Positions 57,350-64,000 of a stretch of DNA of 64,000 bases are shown here, one piece after another. The DNA is from Cytobacillus pseudoceanisediminis (GTDB lineage Bacteria; Bacillota; Bacilli; Bacillales; Cytobacillaceae): the NCBI RefSeq assembly GCF_023516215.1, contig NZ_CP097349.1:4864001-4928000 (forward strand), given 5' to 3'. The stretch's first letter is position 1; each line of letters starts with the position of its first letter. The notes beneath the pieces were generated by a model that had not been told where the DNA came from, made no database searches, and was given only the letters and a program-made list of their open reading frames with translations. Made by a program: the position numbers and the translations under genes.

Positions 57350-57514
57350 TCCTTTTCGTTTTAATTGCTTCTCAAAAGGGAATAGGAAGCTGTAAAAGGA
57401 ATTACATAACTTTCACATTTTCCTCATATAAATGTTGTTTAAGTGTCACAGCTTTTAGTCCGGAACTGGGGAATAATGTGATGTAGTGAGCATTCTGGAG
57501 GAGTGAACGAATGA

Positions 57515-57610
57515 ATGTATAAAAAACAGGAACGCATATTAATGTGGCTTGCTTTTACAGTGGCTATCATTATGGGGCTTTCTTTTATTGGCCGCATTTT
57601 TGCAGGATAG
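57515..57610 (+). CDS. 31-residue single-helix membrane peptide in front of cydA
   Basis: Reads MYKKQERILMWLAFTVAIIM and ends IGRIFAG. A basic cytoplasmic tip and one membrane helix (about residues 9-28) are typical of small respiratory-complex subunits. GGAGGAG lies about 11 bases before the ATG. The stop is 17 bases before the cydA ATG, so it is probably co-transcribed and perhaps translationally coupled. It is not the known CydS, which is downstream. It resembles CydX-like peptides only in size and topology. Confidence 0.6.
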   Translation: MYKKQERILMWLAFTVAIIMGLSFIGRIFAG

Positions 57611-57627
57611 GAAAAGGAGAATGTTAA

Positions 57628-58974
57628 ATGGGAAATGAAGAATCTGTCTTTTTCAGCCGTGTCTTAACTGAGCTGACATTATCCTTCCACATCATTTACG
57701 CAACCATTGGTGTTGGCATTCCGCTCATGATTATGATTGCACAATGGGTGGGGATAAAAAAACAGGATGAGCATTATATTCTGCTCGCGCGAAGATGGAC
57801 GCGCGGTTTTGTCATTACGGTGGCAGTCGGTGTTGTTACGGGCACTGCCATCGGCCTGCAGCTTTCATTGCTGTGGCCAAACTTTATGGAACTCGCAGGC
57901 AATGTCATTGCACTGCCTCTTTTTATGGAGACATTTGCCTTTTTCTTTGAAGCGATTTTCCTTGGGATTTATCTGTATACGTGGGATCGGTTTGAGAATC
58001 AGAAGAAGCACATGCTTTTATTGATCCCGGTTGCAATTGGGGCTTCATTTTCAGCTATTTTCATTACAATTGTAAATGCTTTTATGAACGCACCTCAGGG
58101 TTTTGACATTGTGAATGGGCAGCTTGTAAATATTAACCCGATACTGGCGATGTTCACTCCCGCCATGCCAACGAAGGTAGCGCATGTGCTTTCAACAGCC
58201 TATATGACATCAGCGTTTGTTCTGGCATCAATAGGAGCCTTTCGCCTTCTAAAAGGATCGAATCATATCTACCATAAGAAGGCATTACTGCTTACAATGA
58301 AAATCGGATTGATTTTTTCGATCGCTACAGCGGTAATTGGTGATTTCTCCGGAAAATATCTCGCAGAATACCAGCCGGAAAAACTGGCTGCCGCCGAGTG
58401 GCATTTTGAAACAAAAGAAGGGGCACCGTTAATGCTCTACGGGGTCCTTGAAGACGGTGAAGTGAAATATGCGATTAAGATTCCTTATGCACTCAGCATC
58501 CTTGCGCACAGCAATCCAAATGCAGAAGTTATCGGACTCGATCAATTTCCAGAAGATGAAATTCCGCCGCTTTATATCCATTACCTGTTTGACCTGATGG
58601 TGACTATCGGCATGTGGATGACGGCACTTTCACTCATCTATGTCTTAGGCACCTGGTTTAAAATGCGGTTTGTTAAGTCGAAATGGTTCCGCTGGCTGAT
58701 CGTTCTGGGCGGCCCTTTATCCATCATTGCGATTGAAGCAGGCTGGTGGTTTGCGGAAGTGGGCCGGCAGCCGTGGATTCTGAGGGGTATCATGCGTACT
58801 GAAGATGCGGCAACCTCAAGCGGCCAAGTAGACTTAATGCTTCTTCTGTTTGCAGGCTTATATCTCGTGCTGGCAATCGGAAGCATCATTGTCCTCACTA
58901 GAATGTTCCGCAAAAATCCTGTCGAACAGGAATTGGCCGACCGGGAACTGGAGAAAGAAGGTGAGCTGCGATGA
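57628..58974 (+). CDS. cydA: Cytochrome bd ubiquinol/menaquinol oxidase subunit I
   Basis: 448 residues and nine membrane helices. His21 in LSFHIIYATIG is the expected heme b595/d-side ligand. Two Glu near 100 and 108 (METFAFFFEAIFLG) correspond to the conserved proton-path residues. The Q loop is of the short, Gram-positive type. Catalyses quinol oxidation and O2 reduction to water. It overlaps cydB by 4 bases. Strong AAAAGGAG site. Confidence 0.97.
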   Translation: MGNEESVFFSRVLTELTLSFHIIYATIGVGIPLMIMIAQWVGIKKQDEHYILLARRWTRGFVITVAVGVVTGTAIGLQLSLLWPNFMELAGNVIALPLFMETFAFFFEAIFLGIYLYTWDRFENQKKHMLLLIPVAIGASFSAIFITIVNAFMNAPQGFDIVNGQLVNINPILAMFTPAMPTKVAHVLSTAYMTSAFVLASIGAFRLLKGSNHIYHKKALLLTMKIGLIFSIATAVIGDFSGKYLAEYQPEKLAAAEWHFETKEGAPLMLYGVLEDGEVKYAIKIPYALSILAHSNPNAEVIGLDQFPEDEIPPLYIHYLFDLMVTIGMWMTALSLIYVLGTWFKMRFVKSKWFRWLIVLGGPLSIIAIEAGWWFAEVGRQPWILRGIMRTEDAATSSGQVDLMLLLFAGLYLVLAIGSIIVLTRMFRKNPVEQELADRELEKEGELR

Positions 58975-59995
58975 CTCTTGAGATCATCGGAATTTCCGTC
59001 TTATGGCTATTTCTATTTGGTTACGTCATCGTTGCCTCGATTGACTTTGGAGCAGGGTTTTTCAACGCATACAGTCTATTCCGCGGTAAGCAGCATATTT
59101 TAACGAGAATCATACAGCGTTATTTATCACCGGTTTGGGAAGTTACAAATGTGTTCCTGGTGTTTTTCTTCGTAGGCATTGTCGGATTTTTCCGAAAACA
59201 GCCTACTATTATGGAACGATCCTGCTGGTGCCGGCAAGCATTGCAGTAGTCCTTCTTGCCATCCGCGGTTCTTATTACGCCTTTACCACATACGGAGGGC
59301 TAAGACAAAAAAGGTGGACCTACCTGTATGGGCTCTCAGGTCTTTTCATCCCAGCTTCCCTGTCCATTGTCCTGACCATTTCTGAAGGCGGATTCGTTAG
59401 TGAAGGATCAGCGGGACTGGAGCTTGACTATTGGGCATTGTTTACAAGTCCTCTTACGTGGAGCATTGTTGTGCTGAGTTTGGCAGCAGTATTATATATA
59501 TCAGCAGTGTTCCTGACGTGGTATGCCAATAAAGCAAACGATGAACCAGCTACTGAGCTGCTTAGAAAATATGCCCTTATATGGGCGGTGCCTGCTATCG
59601 TAACAGCGACAGGCATTATTGTCGAATTGCGGGATCACAATCCTGAGCATTTCAGCAGATTAATGGACCTATGGTGGCTGTTCGGCATTTCATTCATTCT
59701 GTTTGCAGGAACTGTTTATCTAATATGGAAGCGAGAAATGTACGGACTTGCATTCGGGCTCTTGGCAGGGCAATTCCTTGTGGCGTTCTTTGCCTACGGA
59801 ATCTCGCATTATCCGTACCTGCTTTATCCATACCTGACCATTTATGACGGCTTTACAAACGAAGCTATGGCCATCGCCCTGATCATTGCCTTCATAGCAG
59901 GACTGGGATTGCTCCTGCCGTCCCTTTATCTGCTTCTCAGGCTGTTCCTTTTCAATAAAGACTATGTTCAGGGAAAGCGGGACGATCATGCATAG
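58971..59995 (+). CDS. cydB: Cytochrome bd oxidase subunit II, frameshifted
   Basis: About 341 residues after repair and nine membrane helices. It starts MTLEIIGISVLWLFLFGYVI with the family segment ASIDFGAGFF. The first frame ends at 59249. One more T in the T5 run at 59187-59191 gives GFFPKTAYYYGTILLVPA and continues to 59995. Coupled to cydA by a 4-base overlap and followed by cydS. Confidence 0.93.
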
Positions 59996-60007
59996 GAGGG
60001 AAAACTC

Positions 60008-60109
60008 ATGGCGGAATTTGTGATGTTTTATGCGCCGTTTATTGTGATCATTGCTTCCATTGCCGCGGCTTTTTGGCTGGCGGGGAAGGATGAGCGGATA
60101 GAGGAGTAA
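60008..60109 (+). CDS. cydS: Cytochrome bd oxidase small subunit CydS
   Basis: 33 residues, MAEFVMFYAPFIVIIASIAA then AFWLAGKDERIEE. One membrane helix with a charged C-terminal tail matches the Geobacillus bd oxidase small subunit CydS (FYAP-like start, then FWL and K-D). AGGAGGG lies 7 bases before the ATG. It is the third gene of the cyd operon. No cydCD transporter genes follow. Confidence 0.85.
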   Translation: MAEFVMFYAPFIVIIASIAAAFWLAGKDERIEE

Positions 60110-60120
60110 TTAGTACGATT

Positions 60121-60146
60121 CAGCCCTAAGCGGGCTGTTTTTTTGC
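60121..60146 (+). terminator. Intrinsic terminator of the cyd operon
   Basis: CAGCCC / GGGCTG stem with a 5-nt loop and T7. It lies 11 bases after cydS. Confidence 0.87.
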
Positions 60147-60149
60147 CAA

Positions 60150-60516
60150 TGTATACTTGGAAACCTTCTCCTTTTATAACATAAACCTGTCATCATTCAG
60201 TGATTTACTAGGATTCACCTAATTGACTCTATCTAGAGCTAGTCTAAATCCTGATGACTTATATTATAGACACTGCTAATAAAAGAGATAGATGAACGGA
60301 GGAATGCTTGCAGAAGCGTTTTAACTATTGGATTCTAATCTATGTTCCGCCATTTGGAAATAAGGAAAATTAATCAAAGGCTTCGATGCATTGATAACCG
60401 TCGAAGTCTTTTTTATGCCTTTTGAAACACAAAAATATATTGTTTAAGAAATTTGTAAGAGCGGACCTTTACTATAAGTAATGCTTACATTTTTATATGA
60501 TAGCGGGAGGTTTTTC
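60150..60516 (+). other. Leader region of the diguanylate cyclase gene
   Basis: About 370 bases without a supported gene. It ends with a terminator-type hairpin, GGCTTCGA / TCGAAGTC (60379-60408), followed by TTTTTTA. This hairpin is in the right place to attenuate the downstream signalling genes. A 10-codon frame MNGGMLAEAF lies at about 60292. I found no match to the GEMM c-di-GMP riboswitch, but structure is possible. Confidence 0.4.
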
Positions 60517-61427
60517 ATGTGTTTTGAAAGTTTACATAAAGGTAAGCTAGCATGGCTTAGTGAATTTTCACAAAGTGAAATGATGAATTGTTTACTCTCT
60601 ATTTTAGACATTTATAATGTGGTTTTTATTGATACAAAGGGAAAATTTGTGAGATATAACCAGCAATTTAAAAACTTTATTCAGAGCGGCGATTATCATT
60701 TTTGCGATCAAGGTTGCATAGCGGAGATTTTTAAAGAGTTAAATGAGCAGAAGCTATTTGACTCCATACTATCCAATGTAGAAGATAACGGGATATGGTC
60801 GGGGAAACTTCTCATTAATTTCAGCGGTTTTCCCCAGGTACAGGTCCATATTTCGCGTGTAAATGGAGATCAGCTTCATGATCCAATATACATGTTTTTA
60901 TTTTTCAAGGACGAAGTAAAAAGTGCAGAAGAGAAATGGAAGGAGCTTGCCTATACAGATGAACTGACAGGACTTTCGAACTGGAGGGAATTCCGGGAAA
61001 AGTTTTCCACTATCAAAAAAGAAAGAGAGTCGTTCGGGCTCTTATTTATTGATATTGACAATTTTAAAGAAATAAATGATCGGCATGGGCATATTGTAGG
61101 AGACAAAATGCTGCGGTTATGTTCCAATAGGATTAAAGAAGTTATAGGTCTAAATATGCATGCTTTCCGAAAAAGCGGAGATGAATTTCTTGTCCTCGTC
61201 GAGGAAGTAGAGAAGACAGAATATGTAGAGAAAAAATAAAAAGAAGCTTATCTGGCGATTTTCTAATAGGGGAATCTGTGGTGAGTGTGAGTGTGAGTGT
61301 GAGTATTGGGCTAAGTACTTACCCAGCATTGGGAAAAGATGAGGAAACACTCATTCACCATGCAGATATGTCGATGTTTAAAGATAAAATGAGAAAAGTA
61401 GAAAGAGGTATAAGTTGTGGGGATTAG
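60517..61427 (+). CDS. PAS-GGDEF diguanylate cyclase, frameshifted
   Basis: About 303 residues after repair. A PAS-like sensor occupies roughly 25-130. The GGDEF domain starts LAYTDELTGLSNWREF, with FIDIDNFKEINDRHGH (metal-binding Asp) and the active-site loop as SGDEF (FRKSGDEFLVL). The given frame ends at 61239. A seventh A in the run at 61231-61236 gives VEKKIKRSLSGDFLIGESVV and a frame ending at 61425. The GGDEF variant Ser-Gly-Asp-Glu-Phe may still be active. The strand VVSVSVSVSIGLS is coded by four GTGAGT repeats. Start 60517 is 6 bases after GGGAGG. Confidence 0.85.
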
Positions 61428-62322
61428 GCAAGAAAATAAGACGGGATTAATAATTGAAGAGATGCAGGCTGCTCCAATCTTCAATATGTTAACTGCTAAT
61501 ATTATAAGATCAAAAGCACCTATTACAGCAATTTTCTTAGGCGTTTACAAGGAATCAATATTGCTTGAGGGAGATTTGGAAGCAATTGAAGATGATATAA
61601 CATCATACCTTAATGCTCAAATACGTCAAACAGACATGCTGATAAAGTTATCCAAGGCATTTCAATGGTGTGTTATCTTACCCCAAAGCAAGGAGGAAGA
61701 GGCAAACGCCTTTTTAAGCCGTCTTTTCCAGGGAGTTCAAAAGGAGAATGATTGGTTATTTCAGGTGCATCAGCTAGCGTTTTCAGCAGGTGTGATAGAA
61801 ATAAGAAACAATGAAATTAATTATGATGAGTTAATGCTTATTGGGTACAGATCACTTGAAAGATCCATAAGGCTAGGGGATTGGAATATAGAATATATAG
61901 AAGATTTCAAAGAAACAGCCCCTGAGGAAATAAGGGTTAGCATTCTCGAAGAAGATGAAGTTTTCAGCCGCATTCTAAATATGAGTCTGGAAAATCTTCC
62001 ATTGAAACGGGTGGATCTTAATATTAATACGTTTCAAGATGGCTTGGAATTCCTTGAATCAGACTGGCATTCATCGAGCCATACTCATTTAGTTATAATG
62101 AATGATATTTTGCCCAGAAAGAACGGGTTTGAGGTCCTATATAATATTCGAAGATGGCCTAACAATAAACGATTTATCATTTTTATGCTTACGAAAAGAA
62201 CTACAGAAGAAGATATGATTTTTGCCTTTGAGAATGGAGCCGATGCGTATTTAGCCAAGCCGTTCAATATCCGTTTGTTTGAAGCACAGGTGAAAGGGAC
62301 ACTGGAAAGATTATGGAAATGA
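61417..62322 (+). CDS. Degenerate GGDEF-like plus receiver-domain protein
   Basis: 301 residues. The N-terminal half (about 25-165) has GGDEF-domain topology but the active loop is replaced (LSKAFQWCVIL), so it is not a cyclase. The C-terminal half is a response-regulator receiver domain, with Asp230 in IMNDILPRKNG, Thr259 in MLTKR and Lys281 in YLAKPF. No DNA-binding domain follows, so it acts through protein contact. GTG 61417 is 7 bases after GAGG and overlaps the end of the cyclase gene by 11 bases. Confidence 0.82.
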   Translation: MGIRQENKTGLIIEEMQAAPIFNMLTANIIRSKAPITAIFLGVYKESILLEGDLEAIEDDITSYLNAQIRQTDMLIKLSKAFQWCVILPQSKEEEANAFLSRLFQGVQKENDWLFQVHQLAFSAGVIEIRNNEINYDELMLIGYRSLERSIRLGDWNIEYIEDFKETAPEEIRVSILEEDEVFSRILNMSLENLPLKRVDLNINTFQDGLEFLESDWHSSSHTHLVIMNDILPRKNGFEVLYNIRRWPNNKRFIIFMLTKRTTEEDMIFAFENGADAYLAKPFNIRLFEAQVKGTLERLWK

Positions 62323-63359
62323 TAAGGGTATCGATAGGAGTGCTGGCGGTGTTCATAATTATTATGCTGCTGGTTTTAATTTGCCTGGCATTTTATATTG
62401 CAGTTCAATATGAGAAAAAACAAGCTCTAATAACAAGGAAAAACGAATACTTAAATGAACTATCAAGTGTCTGGCATGATTATTTGGTTAAAAGTAAGGA
62501 AGCTGATCTTGCAAAATTAAAGCCCTCCAACAAAGAAGAATACGAGATTACAGAAAAAATACTTCTATGCTATGTGAAAAACTTATCTAATAGTGAGATT
62601 CTGTTGAAAATTAATGGTTTTGCGAATGAATTTCTTACAGACTATTATGCGCTTTTATTGAGAAGCCGTAAATGGAGTCTAAGGATGAATGCTTTATACA
62701 GAACAGCTGACTTTAAATTGGAAACACTGATTGAAGAATGCCATCTGCTTGAGCAAAGGAAGTGTACACCAGAGGAAATACATCAAATCTATAAAATATA
62801 CTCAATCATGGATTTTGATTCTTTAGTGGAAAAGTTACAAGCAAATAAAGACACATTCACTGAAATAGAATACAGTAGACTGCTAACCTTTATTTCTGAT
62901 AAGGATTTAAATCATATGGTTACTTTATTTGAAGAGTTCCCATACAAATGTCAGTTAGCGATTGTAAATGCACTTGGTCATAGAAGACTGCAGGAATATG
63001 TTTCCTTTTTTGAAAAATTGATTTTGCATACAGATCCAGAAATGCGATTACGCTCTTTAAAAGCTATATTCGAAACAGGGTGGGTTATCGACATTGAAAA
63101 ATATCTGCATTTTGTGCATTCGGATATTTGGGAGGAAAGGCTGCATGTCACAAAATTATTGGGCCGTCTTCCACTGGAAGATTCGTACTCATATCTCCAA
63201 AAATTGCTTAAGGATCAATCTTGGAAGGTACGCTCTGAAGCGGCCAATACTATCGGGAAAATTAAAGATGGGAAAAAAATGCTAATAGAGTTCGTGGACA
63301 CTTCCAGTGACCGTTATGCTATTGAGATAGCGAATGAAATAATCAGGAAAGGAACGTAA
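62319..63359 (+). CDS. Membrane-anchored HEAT-repeat protein
   Basis: 346 residues. A single N-terminal membrane helix (about 5-28, VFIIIMLLVLICLAFYIAVQ) and a long alpha-helical cytosolic part with HEAT-type repeats (LRSLKAIFETGWV, WKVRSEAANTIGKIKDG). No catalytic motif. In an operon between a receiver protein and a glycosyltransferase it is a plausible scaffold between signal and synthase. ATG 62319 forms an ATGA overlap with the preceding stop; ATG 62313 is also possible. Confidence 0.75.
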   Translation: MIRVSIGVLAVFIIIMLLVLICLAFYIAVQYEKKQALITRKNEYLNELSSVWHDYLVKSKEADLAKLKPSNKEEYEITEKILLCYVKNLSNSEILLKINGFANEFLTDYYALLLRSRKWSLRMNALYRTADFKLETLIEECHLLEQRKCTPEEIHQIYKIYSIMDFDSLVEKLQANKDTFTEIEYSRLLTFISDKDLNHMVTLFEEFPYKCQLAIVNALGHRRLQEYVSFFEKLILHTDPEMRLRSLKAIFETGWVIDIEKYLHFVHSDIWEERLHVTKLLGRLPLEDSYSYLQKLLKDQSWKVRSEAANTIGKIKDGKKMLIEFVDTSSDRYAIEIANEIIRKGT

Positions 63360-63367
63360 GGAAGAAA

Positions 63368-64000
63368 ATGGAGAAATTTACCGAAACAATAGGACTGTTC
63401 TTCGGGAGCGCAATCCTTATTTACATGCTAATCGTTATTTTTGCTTACACTTTTATGCTCGTAATTGCCTTTATCCATATCCGTAAGCATTATTTGCTTG
63501 ATAAAGAGGAAGCGGATGAAGAAAACTTAAGCAGTATTAATATGAAGCCTATCTCCATTATTGTACCTGCTTATAATGAGGAAGCAGGAATATTGGATAC
63601 AGTTCATTCCCTGCTTTCCCTTCGATTTCCTCAGACTGAGGTTATTATTGTTAATGATGGTTCCACAGATAGTACTCAGAACAAACTAATCCAGGAATTC
63701 AAATTTCTTGAAGTAGAAAAAGTCTACAGGCAGGAGCTTTCTACAAAGCCCGTTAAGCGGATTTTTCAATCAGCCGTCTATCAGGGGGTATGGCTGATTG
63801 AAAAAGAAAATGGCGGGAAGGCTGATGCTTTAAATACAGGCATAAATTTTGCAAGGTTCCCTTACTTTTGTTCGATAGACGGAGATTCCATTCTTAATGA
63901 GAAATCGCTCCTCAAGGTCATGAATCCAATTATATCATCAGATGGTGAAGTTATAGCTGCTGGCGGGAATGTCAGAATTGCAAATGGCAGTATTGTTCAT
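63368..64000 (+). CDS. Membrane family 2 glycosyltransferase, 3' truncated by window end
   Basis: 211 residues visible, no stop. One N-terminal membrane helix (about 10-37) is followed by a GT2 domain: ISIIVPAYNEEAGI, VIIVNDGSTDST, the NGGKADALNTGI block and CSIDGDSIL, whose DxD binds the nucleotide sugar. This resembles processive synthases such as IcaA/PgaC or BcsA. The product (poly-N-acetylglucosamine, cellulose-like or other) cannot be fixed from the fragment. It starts 8 bases after the HEAT gene stop and belongs to the same operon. The QxxRW motif is beyond the window. Confidence 0.85.
   Translation, partial: MEKFTETIGLFFGSAILIYMLIVIFAYTFMLVIAFIHIRKHYLLDKEEADEENLSSINMKPISIIVPAYNEEAGILDTVHSLLSLRFPQTEVIIVNDGSTDSTQNKLIQEFKFLEVEKVYRQELSTKPVKRIFQSAVYQGVWLIEKENGGKADALNTGINFARFPYFCSIDGDSILNEKSLLKVMNPIISSDGEVIAAGGNVRIANGSIVH

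Noticed and set aside
60150..60516. GEMM c-di-GMP riboswitch in the leader of the cyclase gene
   Set aside because: I could not find the conserved core of that class; only a terminator-type hairpin is clear.
855..61427. Programmed ribosomal frameshifting as an explanation for the broken genes
   Set aside because: No consistent slippery heptamer, stimulator or direction is shared, many unrelated genes are affected, and most repairs need a base missing from the run.

Overview
The window is chromosome of a low-GC, spore-forming Gram-positive in the Bacillaceae, probably Cytobacillus or a related 'Bacillus firmus-like' lineage. The protein sequences and gene order resemble the Bacillus subtilis yui, ald, mrp, kap and yug regions, but with insertions and losses. 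Shine-Dalgarno sites are strong, TTG starts are frequent, and spore genes (yuzC, kapB/kapD, racA-like) are present. I see no prophage, integrase, transposase, CRISPR array, rRNA or tRNA.

Layout. 1-7 kb: end of leucyl aminopeptidase, a yuiF-type Na+/H+ antiporter, a yuiH-type molybdopterin enzyme, a RacA-like protein, a PAP2 phosphatase and a class IV polyhydroxyalkanoate operon (SDR reductase, PhaR-like, PhaC). 7-14 kb: alanine/glycine:cation symporter with a CcpA cre site, adeR-ald (alanine catabolism), a block of interspersed repeats, yuzC, a DedA protein and a YuxO-type thioesterase. 14-20 kb: complete mrpABCDEFG Na+/H+ antiporter operon. 20-29 kb: yufK, pbpD, kapD, kapB, a cyclophilin lipoprotein, a second copy of the interspersed repeat, a SodC-like lipoprotein, a PH-domain protein and a NERD-domain protein followed by an array of about eleven 51-bp repeats. 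29-37 kb: patB, yugE, yugF, alaR-alaT, an XRE regulator, yugI, nhaC and a truncated hemoglobin. 37-43 kb: rocR, divergent from rocA-rocD-rocG (arginine/ornithine/proline to glutamate to 2-oxoglutarate), with a -24/-12 promoter before rocA and a second candidate before nhaC. 43-49 kb: yuzA, yugJ, pgi, a second NERD protein, yugN and yugO. 49-56 kb: three large secreted peptidases (M28, S15, M14). 55.6 kb: a yybP-ykoY (Mn2+) riboswitch upstream of a kinase-like gene. 57-60 kb: cydA-cydB-cydS bd oxidase, with an extra 31-residue membrane peptide in front. 60-64 kb: a diguanylate cyclase, a receiver-domain protein, a HEAT-repeat membrane protein and a family 2 glycosyltransferase, cut by the window end.

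Physiologically the window joins amino acid catabolism (ald, alaT, roc, secreted peptidases, AGCS symporter), Na+/H+ homeostasis (yuiF-type, mrp, nhaC), carbon storage (pha) and a c-di-GMP-linked surface polysaccharide locus.

Data quality. At least 16 genes are broken by single-base frameshifts, almost all a homopolymer one base short and including conserved housekeeping genes such as pgi. I read these as sequencing errors. I annotate each broken gene as one locus, mark the site, and reconstruct the reading frame where I can.
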